Source: Colwellia sp. PAMC 21821 | GTDB lineage: Bacteria; Pseudomonadota; Gammaproteobacteria; Enterobacterales; Alteromonadaceae | DNA length: 64,000 nt | Assembly: GCF_002077175.1 (NCBI RefSeq) | Contig: NZ_CP014943.1 | Span: 4,154,001-4,218,000, forward strand | Direction: 5' to 3' | In this document: one piece after another, positions 54,180 through 63,832 of the stretch | Layout of the letters: each line of letters begins with the position of its first letter | Position numbering within the stretch: the stretch's first letter is position 1 | Translations under genes and position numbers: made by a program | Notes under the pieces: generated by a model | Database searches by the model: none | What the model saw: the letters and a program-made list of their open reading frames with translations, nothing else | What the model was told of the DNA's origin: nothing

Positions 54180-55073
54180 TTAACGTTTGACATAGTTCCG
54201 CCAGCAATGCGTTTCTTTGAAGCCCAAGACTTCGCGGATTTTACGGTTGGAAATTGGCGCTTCGTATTGCTCCATCGGGCGCATAATCGGTGTGTCGGGG
54301 CAATATTTCGCAAGGAACTCTTTCGTTGGCAAATCCGCTGTGATGGTATCGTTCACGGCATTGAATACCTGATATCCCAAACTATCCTTTTTCAGACAAA
54401 GATGCACGATTTCGCCTAGATCACGGGCGTCGATGTAACTCCATGCGTTGCGCTTTCGGCTTTTCGGATCGTCTAGATAGCCATCAAAATTCACATACTC
54501 GTGTGGCTCGATGACATTGCCTATACGCAACGCGTAGATATCTGCGCCAAAGCGCATCGCAAATGCACGAGCGGTTTTTTCGTTAACCACCTTAGACAGA
54601 CCATAACTATCCATCGGGTCGCTATCATAATCTTCTTCAAGTGGGAAGGCGTGATAATCTTTATCGCCTTCAGCAAAACATACGCCATAGGTGGTTTCAG
54701 AACTGGCGATGATGACCTTGCGCACACCAAGTTTCATGGCCGCTTCGATCACGTTGTAAGTACCCAAAGTATTCTTTGCAAAGGTCGTATTATCCGGATA
54801 GATCCCCACACGCGGGATTGCCGCAAAATGCACCACTGCATCAGGTATAGTGGGCAGTTGACTTTCATCATAGCTTTCCAGTCCAAAGTGCATGGACATA
54901 GCGTTGAAGACCTGTCCACTATCGGTGATGTCGGTAATCAAGGTGTTCACACCTGGATGATCGTAAGGCTTTAGATCAAGGTTAAGTACAGAATAGCCCT
55001 TGTCCAACAAATGCGCTACAACGTGTCTGCCTGCTTTGCCGGTCCCCCCAGTAAAGATGATGCGTTTTGTCAT
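54180..55073 (-). CDS. NAD-dependent epimerase/dehydratase, uronate-dehydrogenase-like
   Basis: An extended short-chain dehydrogenase of 297 residues. The cofactor motif TGGTGKAGRHV, the acidic turn NLDLKPYD and the catalytic SSETTYG and YGLSK (Tyr/Lys) are all present. HFAAIPRVGIYPDN and the size resemble uronate dehydrogenases, which oxidise glucuronate or galacturonate to the aldarolactone. The gene is clearly richer in G+C than the genes left of it. It ends at a shared terminator. 4-epimerase activity is the alternative. Confidence 0.8.
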   Translation of the reverse strand: MTKRIIFTGGTGKAGRHVVAHLLDKGYSVLNLDLKPYDHPGVNTLITDITDSGQVFNAMSMHFGLESYDESQLPTIPDAVVHFAAIPRVGIYPDNTTFAKNTLGTYNVIEAAMKLGVRKVIIASSETTYGVCFAEGDKDYHAFPLEEDYDSDPMDSYGLSKVVNEKTARAFAMRFGADIYALRIGNVIEPHEYVNFDGYLDDPKSRKRNAWSYIDARDLGEIVHLCLKKDSLGYQVFNAVNDTITADLPTKEFLAKYCPDTPIMRPMEQYEAPISNRKIREVLGFKETHCWRNYVKR

Positions 55074-55581
55074 AATAGTCTCCGTCCATTTTATATTTTG
55101 ATGCGGTATTCGCTCAACCGGGCTCAGTTATCATCACTTGCTACGGTGTGGCATCGGCATCTTCCCGTATTTGAACACTGACTTTATAATAGTCGGCTAA
55201 CCAAACATATACTCGTCACCGAGTAACGTTAACCGCAATGGTAAATTGCTAAACGTTTAGGTACAACGAAAAGATCTTGTTTGGGTTAATACATGAAGCA
55301 TTTAGCTATAACCGCTGATAAAGTTCAGTGCTTTAACTAATTGAAAATGTCCGCTATCTAGGCTCATTGTAGATACTAGAGCGCAACATCAATTTTCTTG
55401 GGTTCGAATTATCTATAAGCCTATTAACGTCATTACGCCCCACGGTGGATAACTGGGAAGGTATTTATGACGACGAAAGATGTTTTAGCAGGCCTACCCA
55501 CAATATAAACCGTCTAAAAATCTTGGCTAGTGGCCAGTATATTGTTAATTAACCCCAAATAGGCCACTACGTTGTTAGTTT
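55074..55581. other. 508-base gap with palindrome and terminator
   Basis: It contains the perfect palindrome CTAAACGTTTAG (55249-55260), about 180 bases before the minus-strand dehydrogenase. A hairpin with arms TAGTGGCC and GGCCACTA (55528-55569) probably ends the ABM gene transcript. A 13-codon frame with a ribosome site starts at 55467. No full gene is seen. Confidence 0.4.
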
Positions 55582-55869
55582 TTACTTCGTCAGATTGAAA
55601 GTTTCTACTTTTTTTGATACTACCCAGTCAGACGTTTTCTGATTAAAGTTTTTGAAGTGATTAGTCAATAGATGGTCATCGAATGATTTATCTGTCTCGT
55701 ATATTTCATACAAAAACACTTCATTATTTTTTTCTTGGCTTGTGCATACATCAAAGTAATGACATTCATGTTCAATATCTAGCGAATCTTTCGCTTGTTT
55801 TTGTACAGCTTCCATAAATTGAGCTAGAAAAGAGGTACTAATTATAAACTTTACGGTAACTACAAACAT
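55582..55869 (-). CDS. Small ABM-domain protein, second copy
   Basis: A 95-residue protein with the same alpha-beta plan as the one at 43699 (VTVKFIISTSFLAQF, HECHYFDVCTS, VFLYEIYETDKSFDDH, HFKNF). It is the last gene of the aldolase-kinase unit, eight bases behind the aldolase gene. Position at the end of a sugar-acid operon suggests handling of a reactive keto or aldehyde intermediate, as LsrG does; this is inference. Confidence 0.78.
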   Translation of the reverse strand: MFVVTVKFIISTSFLAQFMEAVQKQAKDSLDIEHECHYFDVCTSQEKNNEVFLYEIYETDKSFDDHLLTNHFKNFNQKTSDWVVSKKVETFNLTK

Positions 55870-55877
55870 AAATATCC

Positions 55878-56516
55878 TTAAGTTTTTGTGTTCTGTTTTA
55901 GGTGTTTTACTTGACCTTCGGTTAGTAGACGTGCCTGTTTTTTATCGAGCATAAATGCTAATTTACAGCTCTCTTCTAATTCTTCTATCCCATAGACACA
56001 TGCATCAATAGTTTTGGCAGATACAATTGGCCCATGGTTAGCCATAATAACGCCTGCATGCGCTGCTGCTATGTTGCCTACTGCAACGGCTAAACCTGTA
56101 TCACCAGGAGCAAAATAAGGTACACATGCAATAGCCCCTAAGCGCATAGTCAGATACGGGGTATAAGTAGGGACACAATCAGCTAGGTTATCTAGAGGTA
56201 AGCATGACCATGCTGTAGCATAAGTGGAATGTAAATGAATAATGCAGTTATCTTGAGGGCGTTTATCGTACATAGCCTTGTGTAAGGTAAACTCTTTAGA
56301 GGCCTTACTACCGCGGATTAAATTACCATCATTATCGATAACTGACAGTTCGTCTTCTTGTAAAAATCCGAAACAAGTATTAGTCGGTGTGATGACCCAA
56401 CCGTTATCAATACGAACACTCATATTGGCTGAGGCTCCAGAGGTTAAACCGCGATCGAAAATAGATCGTGCGTATTTAACAATTTTTTCTTTTGCGGTTT
56501 TTTCGTTTATCGACAT
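55878..56516 (-). CDS. Class II aldolase/adducin protein, OtnC-like
   Basis: A 212-residue zinc aldolase-fold protein. SGASANMSVR forms the phosphate site, and IHLHSTYATAW and ANHGPIV supply the zinc histidines. Together with the kinase upstream (10-base overlap) it matches the OtnK-OtnC pair, in which OtnC decarboxylates 3-oxo-tetronate 4-phosphate to dihydroxyacetone phosphate. Fuculose-phosphate-aldolase-type activity is the alternative. Confidence 0.83.
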   Translation of the reverse strand: MSINEKTAKEKIVKYARSIFDRGLTSGASANMSVRIDNGWVITPTNTCFGFLQEDELSVIDNDGNLIRGSKASKEFTLHKAMYDKRPQDNCIIHLHSTYATAWSCLPLDNLADCVPTYTPYLTMRLGAIACVPYFAPGDTGLAVAVGNIAAAHAGVIMANHGPIVSAKTIDACVYGIEELEESCKLAFMLDKKQARLLTEGQVKHLKQNTKT

Positions 56517-57790
56517 GTAAGTTTCTCCAGTGCAGTTTGAAAGAATGTTTGATCACCAAAATTACCCGACTTCAATGCGAGATTGATGATAGGAGGTGTT
56601 ATAGAATGTAAAATAGGAACGCCAGGGCTCACACTCTGACCAATTTCGAAAGCGGTTATGTCTAAATTATTCACAATGGCACCCGAAGTTTCTCCGCCAG
56701 CAACAATAATGTTTTTAAAGCCAGCTTTAATACAATCTTCGCCCAATTTAGCTAAGGTGCCTTCTAATAGGGCTTGTGATTTTTCAAAACCTATTTCCCT
56801 TTGTACCTTGCTCACGACTTCTTTAGAAGATGTGGTGTAAATTAACGGTGCTGCAGATTGGTTTTGCAGTGCCCAATCTAGTATTTGTTCGTAGGTTTGC
56901 GTTTTATTAAGTAGTTTAAATGGGTCGATATAAAGCGATGGGTGTTCTCGTTTATATTCAGACACTTGCAGCTGTGTCATAGCTGAACAGCTACCACTAA
57001 GTATAAGTGTTGGACCTTCAGACATCCGCGTTGATTTTTTCGATAAATCAGTGACGTATCCATATTTTGAAAATTCACTTGTTAGGTTAGTTGCTAAGCC
57101 TGAACCACCTGTTATGAGCGTGAATGCTTCTATATTTCGGCCAATAATTTCTAAATGCTCAGTGCTTAAGGTATCAAGTACTATATATCGATACTTTTGC
57201 GCCGCTTCTACTAGAGCTTGATTAAAAGATTTCTCATCTCCTTCGATACAATGATAGGGAATATTCATTGCTTTACCTTTCCCTTGAGCTTCAATGAGGC
57301 GTATCAAAGAGGAGTCTAACATGGGTGTTAAAGGGTGATCTTTTAGCGGACTCTCATTTAAGGGAGCATCGCCAACAAAAAGATGGCCCATATAAACGGT
57401 TCTACCATTAACAGGCAGCGCAGGGCAAACAATCGTGCTTTTTAGTTGTAATGCATCAAGCAGTGCGTCTATTACTGGGCCAATGTTCCCATAAGGTGTT
57501 GAGTCAAAAGTTGAGCAGTATTTAAAGTAGAACTTTTGGCATCCCACCCCTTGAAGCCAATGCAAAGCGGCGAGTGACGTTTCAACGGCACTATCAGCAC
57601 TTACAGTACGAGTTTTTAGCGCAATGACTATGGCGTCATAGTCATCTAACGCAAGGTCAAAGTTATCAGGAATGCGGTTGAGCTGTAGGGTTTTTAAACC
57701 ACTGTTAAGAAGAAAACTAGCTAAATCTGATGCTCCCGTGAAGTCATCAGCTATACAACCAAGAATGGGTTTCTTTAAGTAATTATTCAT
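56507..57790 (-). CDS. Four-carbon acid sugar kinase (DUF1537 family), OtnK-like
   Basis: A 427-residue kinase with the N-terminal GCIADDFTGASDLASFL signature and the nucleotide-domain motifs LILSGSCS and VAGGETSGAIV. The length is usual for the family. It phosphorylates a tetronate or 3-oxo-tetronate so that OtnC-like aldolases can act. The start codon faces a divergent operon over a 404-base gap holding a GntR-like palindrome. The exact sugar acid (threonate, erythronate or another) cannot be read from sequence. Confidence 0.88.
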   Translation of the reverse strand: MNNYLKKPILGCIADDFTGASDLASFLLNSGLKTLQLNRIPDNFDLALDDYDAIVIALKTRTVSADSAVETSLAALHWLQGVGCQKFYFKYCSTFDSTPYGNIGPVIDALLDALQLKSTIVCPALPVNGRTVYMGHLFVGDAPLNESPLKDHPLTPMLDSSLIRLIEAQGKGKAMNIPYHCIEGDEKSFNQALVEAAQKYRYIVLDTLSTEHLEIIGRNIEAFTLITGGSGLATNLTSEFSKYGYVTDLSKKSTRMSEGPTLILSGSCSAMTQLQVSEYKREHPSLYIDPFKLLNKTQTYEQILDWALQNQSAAPLIYTTSSKEVVSKVQREIGFEKSQALLEGTLAKLGEDCIKAGFKNIIVAGGETSGAIVNNLDITAFEIGQSVSPGVPILHSITPPIINLALKSGNFGDQTFFQTALEKLTCR

Positions 57791-58194
57791 AAGGCTTTAT
57801 TCCATCTAAATGACGATTACTAAAAAAACATATTGACTTAGTAACGCCAGTAAACTTAAATACAATGTATACATTAACTGTAGGTTAACTTATACGTTAT
57901 TCATTTTGCAATACTTATATCTACTAAAATTAAGCGGTATAAAGATCAACGAGCTAGGGATGGGTCGATCAGCTTAGAACGCAAGTAATTAAGTGTGATA
58001 GCAAAATATGGGTATTCCTGATGATTAACTTAAGATTAGCAAAGTAAGTGATGGATAAATGAAGTGTCATACACGACAGCGATAAAATTTTCAAAATACA
58101 TTGTTGAGATGACGATGAAATTCTAATTACGATGTTTGAATCGTCGCAATTAGCAAGCATAAATATTTAATAACTTACGATGATTGAGGCTAAT
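57791..58194. promoter_or_regulatory. Divergent regulatory region of the sugar-acid operons
   Basis: About 400 bases between the kinase operon and the dehydrogenase-transporter operon. AATGTATACATT (57864-57875) is a perfect 12-base palindrome with the TGTATACA core seen in operators of GntR regulators of the FCD group. No regulator gene is visible here, so it must be encoded elsewhere. Confidence 0.5.
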
Positions 58195-59300
58195 ATGAGC
58201 GGTAAAACACAATTTACGATTACAGTATTTCCAGGGGACGGTATTGGACATGAGGTTACGCCTCCTTGTCTTGATTTACTGAGCAAAGTTGCTGAAAAAA
58301 CGGGTGGTTTTTCGTTAGATTTCATCTCTTTTGAGGCAGGGGCAGCTTACTACAAAGAAACGGGCGTATCTCTTCCTGAAAAAGCCCTTGAACACGCTAG
58401 AAAATCCGATGCGACATTATTAGCTTGCATGGGTATGCCGAGCATTCGCTATCCAGATGGCCGTGAAATTGCGCCTCAGTTGGAATTACGAGAAAAACTC
58501 GATCTCTTCGCTGGTGTTAGGCCGGTAAAAACACTCCCTGGATTACCTTTACCGTTGCAAGACGCGCGAGCTAAAAATCTAGACTTTGTATTAATTCGTG
58601 AAAGTACTGAAGGACTTTTTGCCAGTCGTAGTAACTTCACTATTAAAGGTGAGGGCGCCACTGAAGCTGCTTTTGATACACAAAAAATAAGCCGTAAAGG
58701 GTGCGAGCGCTTGTTCGATTTTGCGTTTGATTTTGCAAGAAGAAGAAAACTTAAAGGCTATGAAGGTAAGGTAACCTGCGTAGACAAAGCGAATGTATTA
58801 GGTTCGTTTTATTATATGCGTCAAATATTCGATGAAATGGCAAAAAACCACTCTGATATAGAGGCTGATCATGTATATGTTGATGCTGCTGCTCTACAGA
58901 TGGTGAGTAAACCGTGGATTTTTGATGTAATGGTAACTGAGAACATGTTTGGTGACATTTTATCTGATCTGGGTGCTGGTTTGATGGGGGGATGGGTATG
59001 GCTCCATCTGCAGATATTGGTGAAAATAACGCTGTTTTTCAACCATGTCATGGCAGTGCTCCAGACATTATTGGACAGGGCAAGGCCAATCCTACAGCCA
59101 TGTTTCTCTCAGGTGCATTAATGCTAGATTGGTTGGGAAGTCAATACAATAATCCAGCGGCAATTGAGGCAGGGCAATTAATAAATACCGCAGTAGAAAA
59201 TGCTTATGCTAGTTCAAATATCCTTCCCTTTGAACTAGGTGGAACCTGTGGAACTGATGAAATCACGCGAAGTATTATGATAGAGTTAGATAAGCTATAA
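58195..59300 (+). pseudogene. Isocitrate/isopropylmalate (tartrate) dehydrogenase family gene with one frameshift
   Basis: An oxidative decarboxylase of the beta-hydroxyacid family: GDGIGHEVTPP, substrate arginines in LELREKLDLF, IRESTEGLF, Lys/Asp in CVDKANVL and [15 protein letters not shown]. The frame breaks at the G run 58986-58991. With one extra G the other frame continues perfectly ([24 protein letters not shown]) to 59300, giving 368 residues. Tartrate/D-malate dehydrogenases are the closest match in length and context, being placed with sugar-acid genes and a TTT transporter. The ATG at 58195 has the ribosome site GAGG. Sequencing error is the first explanation. Confidence 0.85.
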
Positions 59301-59392
59301 ATTGCTGTTGTGGTTAACTATTGATTATTCGCATACGTCAGCAGCTATTGGTATAGCAGACTATTTATTTAGCAGTGACACGGAGAATTATT

Positions 59393-60400
59393 ATGCTAAG
59401 AGCGTTACTTATATCTTTATTGTTTTTTATATTTATCAGCAATAAAGCCGATGCAAAACAGGTGTATCCAAAGCGACCTATTACAACAACTGTTGTTTGG
59501 TCTGCTGGCGGTGGTACTGATGCGGTAAATCGTGTGATCATGGCTGAAATGTCGAAGGAACTCGGTGTACGTATTAATGTAACTAATAAATCGGGAGGTG
59601 TGTCTGGATCAATCGGCATGAGTTCAACTTTAAGAAAGCGCCCTGATGGATATAATTTGGTTGGCATCGCAAGTTCAAATGTATCCGCAGCGGTTAATGG
59701 TGGTTGGGGAGAGAAATTCGAGGTGTGGTATCCCTTCATAGTGGGTAGTTCTCCAGACGTAATATCCGTTAAAATGGACTCTCCTTACCATTCACTTGCC
59801 GAGCTAATCGCAGCGGCTAAAAGTTCTCCTGGGAGTCTTAAAGTAGGTGCTGGGGGGTTGGGCAGTAATCATCATTTGCATTTACTTGAGCTCAATAAAG
59901 TAGCAGGTACTGATATGAGCTTTATTCCTTATCCGGGATCGGCTCCATCACAAACGGCAGCGATCACAGGAGAGGTTGATTTAGTTATAACCTCAATGGC
60001 TGAACAAGTTCAACTCATTCGAGGTAATAAACTTAGACCCTTAGCTATGTTGCATCCAGAAAAATTTAAGATGCTAGATGGAAGAGAAATTCCGAGTATT
60101 GTTGTTGATTTTCCTGAGTTAACTGATCACTTGCCTATTAGCCAAGCTATTGGTTTTGCTGTTAATAACAAAGCTTCAGCAGAGGTTAAACGCCAACTTG
60201 TTGATGCTTTTAATAAAGCAATGATCTCTAAAGAAGTGAAAGACTGGGCACAACTGAATTATTATCAGTTAAGCGGCGAATACGGAGAGGCAGCACAGCA
60301 AGTTTTTTCTCGCTTAGAGTCGCGCTTTGCTTGGTCTTTGGAAGCGCTCAATGCTAATAAGGTATCACCTGAATCGCTCAATATAGCGCGACCAAACTAA
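59393..60400 (+). CDS. TctC-type (Bug family) periplasmic solute-binding protein
   Basis: A 336-residue binding protein with a signal peptide (LLFFIFISNKADA), mature start near KQVYPKRPIT. VVWSAGGGTDAVNR is the carboxylate-binding P-loop-like segment of the family, with VTNKSGGVSGSIG, GGLGSNHHLH and ITGEVDLVITS further on. It captures a carboxylic or sugar acid for the TctAB transporter encoded next. The ATG at 59393 has ribosome site ACGGAGAA. Confidence 0.92.
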   Translation: MLRALLISLLFFIFISNKADAKQVYPKRPITTTVVWSAGGGTDAVNRVIMAEMSKELGVRINVTNKSGGVSGSIGMSSTLRKRPDGYNLVGIASSNVSAAVNGGWGEKFEVWYPFIVGSSPDVISVKMDSPYHSLAELIAAAKSSPGSLKVGAGGLGSNHHLHLLELNKVAGTDMSFIPYPGSAPSQTAAITGEVDLVITSMAEQVQLIRGNKLRPLAMLHPEKFKMLDGREIPSIVVDFPELTDHLPISQAIGFAVNNKASAEVKRQLVDAFNKAMISKEVKDWAQLNYYQLSGEYGEAAQQVFSRLESRFAWSLEALNANKVSPESLNIARPN

Positions 60401-60401
60401 T

Positions 60402-61205
60402 ATGAAACAAGAAATTCTTATTGATGCAGATAAGGACAACAAACGCCGTGCATTATCTCGTTCGAATTTTAAAGTTGGCGTAGTGTTACTGATAATTTGT
60501 GCAGCATTTTTTGTGCATACTTTATCGTTTCCAATGACGGGGTCGTATGGTGGAGTGGAAAATCAGTGGTATGTTTCACCTGCCTTATTTCCACTAGCGG
60601 TGCTTAGTATATTAATGATATTGAGCGGAATTCTGATCATAAAGGTTTGGAAGGAGTGTGATTATTTCAATGTACGAATGGGGCATAGCGATAAAGAAAC
60701 CATTGATAATAGAAAGAACCTAGATAAATGGTACGTTATCGTACTTTTGTGCCTGTATGTTTATGTATATATTCCCTCAGCAGATTTCTATTTAGTTACT
60801 TGTTTATTTGTGCTATCGCTCATTCTTCGATTTTACTTGCAACTCAGGGGTATATGGCGAGGGGTATTATATATTCATATCCCGCTGACTATTTTGCTAC
60901 TAAGTATTCGAAGTATGCACAGTGAAGTTTTCAGTTGGTTTTTAAAAGAAAGTATTGTTGATGAGCCACTTATTCTTATCAATGATCTATGTTGTGCCGC
61001 GACGTTATTTTTATTACTGATCGCGAGTGTGATTAATTTAAAAAATAACCCGGCTAAATTGGTCAGAGTGTTGGTATATGGCATGTTAATACCTTTAATC
61101 TTAATCTGTATTTTTAGTTTTGTACTCTATGTACCAATGCCTGTTGAATATGGCAGTGTGTCGAGTTTTCTTAATTATTTCGTTTACGATGTTTTGGGTG
61201 TTTGA
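60402..61205 (+). CDS. TctB-type small membrane subunit
   Basis: A 267-residue membrane protein with about six hydrophobic segments, starting one base behind the tctC-like gene. Sequence is poorly conserved in this family. The assignment rests on the position between TctC and TctA, and on a first hairpin (VVLLIICAAFFVHTLSF, then SPALFPLAVLSILMILSG) typical of TctB. It is longer than the usual 150-180 residues because of extra C-terminal helices. Confidence 0.85.
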   Translation: MKQEILIDADKDNKRRALSRSNFKVGVVLLIICAAFFVHTLSFPMTGSYGGVENQWYVSPALFPLAVLSILMILSGILIIKVWKECDYFNVRMGHSDKETIDNRKNLDKWYVIVLLCLYVYVYIPSADFYLVTCLFVLSLILRFYLQLRGIWRGVLYIHIPLTILLLSIRSMHSEVFSWFLKESIVDEPLILINDLCCAATLFLLLIASVINLKNNPAKLVRVLVYGMLIPLILICIFSFVLYVPMPVEYGSVSSFLNYFVYDVLGV

Positions 61206-61210
61206 TAACT

Positions 61211-62743
61211 ATGATTGATCAGTTTTTACAATTCTTTAGTATTCTTTTTGACTTAGTTTCACAACCTAGCAATTTACTTATACTATTTGCCTCTAGTTTT
61301 ATCGGGATTTTGTTTGGTGCGATGCCTGGGTTAACCGCTACTTTAGGTATCGCACTGTTGACTACTTTAACGTATAACCTAAACACCGACACTGCACTTA
61401 TATCGCTGTTAGGTATGTATGTGGGTGCGGTATACGGAGGATCTTATCCTGCTATTCTTTTGAATATACCGGGTACTCCTGCAGCGGCTGCAACAGCTTT
61501 AGATGGATATCCAATGGCTAAACGTGGAGAAGGTGCAAAGGCGTTAGGCTTAACTACTACAGCATCGCTTATTGGTACACTTATTGGACTCATTTTTTTA
61601 GTCGTTTTATCCCCTGCTATTGCCGCTGTTGCTCTTCAGTTTACGTCTTGGGAATTTTTCTTATTAGCTTTATTCGGCATTATTATTAGCGGCTCAATTA
61701 CCAGTCAAGACCTTGTTATAAAAGGTTGGATAGCGGGTTTCTTAGGATTGTTTTTATCCACAATAGGGCGCGATTCATTGCAATATTTTCCAAGATATAC
61801 ATTCGAACAAAGTCAGCTCGATAGTGGTCTAGAAGTTGTTCCTGTGTTGATTGGAGTATTTGGTATACCGCAAGTTATACGAGTATTGAGTGATCGAGAG
61901 ACATTAGGTAAGCTATCGAATCTATCCCGAGTGCTACCTGAGCTTTCTACTATTAAACGTAATATTAAGCATATTTTTCGCTCTGCCTGTATCGGCGTTG
62001 GTATTGGCTCGGTGCCAGGAATTGGAGAAGATATTGCTGGGTGGGTAAGCTATAGCGCAGCTAAAAAAACATCAACTCCAGAAGAGCAAAAGAAATTTGG
62101 GAAGGGATCAGAAGCTGCTATTGTTTCATCCGAGACAGCTAATAACGCGTGTGTAGGCGGTGCATTGATCCCGCTTCTAACTTTAGGAATACCTGGCAGT
62201 CCGCCAGCAGCAATGCTATTGGGTGCTTTACTTTTACATGGTATTACCCCTGGGCCTACGGTTGAAATCGACCATCCTAATTTCTTGTTAGAGGTAACTG
62301 CTATTCTTGTTTTGGCGTCTTTTGCCATGTGGGCAAATGGGATGTTGCTAGCAAAACAAGTGTTAAAACTATTACAGGTACCTCCGCCATTATTTATTCC
62401 AGTGGTTGGTCTGCTATGTGTAATGGGTGCGTACTCTTTAGGTATTAATATTTTTAACCTTTACATTATGTTGCCCGTAGGAATTTGTGCCTATTTTTTA
62501 AGTGAAATGAAGTTCCCTTTAGCACCGCTTGTGATTGGGTTAGTGCTAGGTAGTATGGCAGATGATAGCCTCAGACGCGCTTTAATGTTATCTGAGGGGT
62601 CATTTTTACCTTTATTCGAACGACCTGTTGCCGTTCTTCTACTATTGATAATTTTGTCCTTTTGCTTAATTCAGGTTCCTTTGGTTCGACGAAGTGTAAA
62701 GGCATTTATGAGCCGCTTTTTTAAAGGTATGAATAGTCAGTAA
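61211..62743 (+). CDS. TctA-type large membrane subunit
   Basis: A permease of about 510 residues with the two duplicated TctA signature loops (GAMPGLTATLGIALLTTL and GSVPGIGEDIAGWVSYS), YGGSYPAILLNIPGTPAAAAT and GGALIPLLTLGIPGSPPAA. With the two preceding genes it forms a complete tripartite tricarboxylate-type transporter. Its ATG follows the TctB stop by five bases. The substrate is probably a sugar acid of the surrounding pathway. Confidence 0.95.
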   Translation: MIDQFLQFFSILFDLVSQPSNLLILFASSFIGILFGAMPGLTATLGIALLTTLTYNLNTDTALISLLGMYVGAVYGGSYPAILLNIPGTPAAAATALDGYPMAKRGEGAKALGLTTTASLIGTLIGLIFLVVLSPAIAAVALQFTSWEFFLLALFGIIISGSITSQDLVIKGWIAGFLGLFLSTIGRDSLQYFPRYTFEQSQLDSGLEVVPVLIGVFGIPQVIRVLSDRETLGKLSNLSRVLPELSTIKRNIKHIFRSACIGVGIGSVPGIGEDIAGWVSYSAAKKTSTPEEQKKFGKGSEAAIVSSETANNACVGGALIPLLTLGIPGSPPAAMLLGALLLHGITPGPTVEIDHPNFLLEVTAILVLASFAMWANGMLLAKQVLKLLQVPPPLFIPVVGLLCVMGAYSLGINIFNLYIMLPVGICAYFLSEMKFPLAPLVIGLVLGSMADDSLRRALMLSEGSFLPLFERPVAVLLLLIILSFCLIQVPLVRRSVKAFMSRFFKGMNSQ

Positions 62744-62773
62744 GCGATAAAAAAATTCAAGGTGTTTTAAATA

Positions 62774-63832
62774 ATGAATAATGTATTACGAGTAGCTTGT
62801 TCTGGTACTGGGTATTTTAGTAAGTTTCACTACGAAGCTTGGAGTAGACTCGATAATGTCGAGCTTATCGGTGTCTGTAACCGAGATATAGAGAAAGCAA
62901 AAAGTTTCGCAGAAACTTACAAGATCGAACATTATTATCAAAATTTAGAGCTGATGTTACTGGAACTTAAGCCAGATTTTTTGGATATTATTACCCCACC
63001 AGTAACACACCTTGACGCGGTGACTATAGCAGCCAAACTAGGAATAGATGTATGTTGTCAGAAACCATTTGGAGAGAACCTTGAACAGGCTCAGCAAATG
63101 GTAAAAATGGCAAAGAATGCAGGAATTAAATTAGTTATCCATGAAAACTTCCGCTTTATGCCCTGGATCCGAAAAGCTAAAGAGGAGCTTGACAGTGGGG
63201 TTTTAGGAGAGGTATTAAATGTTCAATTTAATCTTAGACCGGGCGATGGTCAAGGTAATGATGCTTATTTAGCACGGCAAGCTTATTTTCAAGATATGCC
63301 TAAGTTTTTAATCCACGAAACAGGTATACATATCGTTGATGTTTTCCGATATTTTTTCGGTGAACCATATTCTGTTTACGCTCAACTGCGTCGTTGTAAT
63401 CCTGTAATAAAAGGGGAAGACGCGGGGACAGTCATCTTTCAATTCGCTGAAAACTTGCAAGCTATTTTAGATGGTAATCGGCTATTAGATCATAATAGTT
63501 CGAATACACGCCGTACCATGGGGGAATGCCAAGTTGAAGGAACACAGGGTACGTTAAATATAGATGGTGAAGGGCGTATGTGGCTTAGAAAAATAGGAGA
63601 GCAAATCAATAATGAAATACATTACGACTGGCAAGATAAAAACTTTGGTGGTGATTGTGTTTACCAAACGATAAAGCATATTGTGCAGCACTACCATCAA
63701 GACACTCCGTTAGAAAATCAAGGGTTTGAATATTTACACAATATTTTAGTTGAACAGGCTATTTATCGCTCTAATGAACAGCGCATGTGTATTGATTTAG
63801 ATTTGCAGCCAAGTACTGAGGTAACACCATGA
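62774..63832 (+). CDS. Gfo/Idh/MocA-family oxidoreductase
   Basis: A 352-residue cytoplasmic dehydrogenase. The Rossmann motif CSGTGYFSKFH, the QKPFGENLEQA variant of the EKP motif (Gln for Glu) and the ETGIHIVDVFRYFFG segment with catalytic His/Asp are visible. It oxidises or reduces a sugar or inositol-like carbon; the substrate is unknown. It follows the transporter genes and overlaps the next gene by four bases (ATGA), so it is the fifth gene of the operon. Confidence 0.88.
   Translation: MNNVLRVACSGTGYFSKFHYEAWSRLDNVELIGVCNRDIEKAKSFAETYKIEHYYQNLELMLLELKPDFLDIITPPVTHLDAVTIAAKLGIDVCCQKPFGENLEQAQQMVKMAKNAGIKLVIHENFRFMPWIRKAKEELDSGVLGEVLNVQFNLRPGDGQGNDAYLARQAYFQDMPKFLIHETGIHIVDVFRYFFGEPYSVYAQLRRCNPVIKGEDAGTVIFQFAENLQAILDGNRLLDHNSSNTRRTMGECQVEGTQGTLNIDGEGRMWLRKIGEQINNEIHYDWQDKNFGGDCVYQTIKHIVQHYHQDTPLENQGFEYLHNILVEQAIYRSNEQRMCIDLDLQPSTEVTP

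Noticed and set aside
54501..54974. 157-codon plus-strand frame opposite the SDR gene
   Set aside because: The minus-strand SDR has cofactor and catalytic motifs; the plus frame reads as low-quality antisense.
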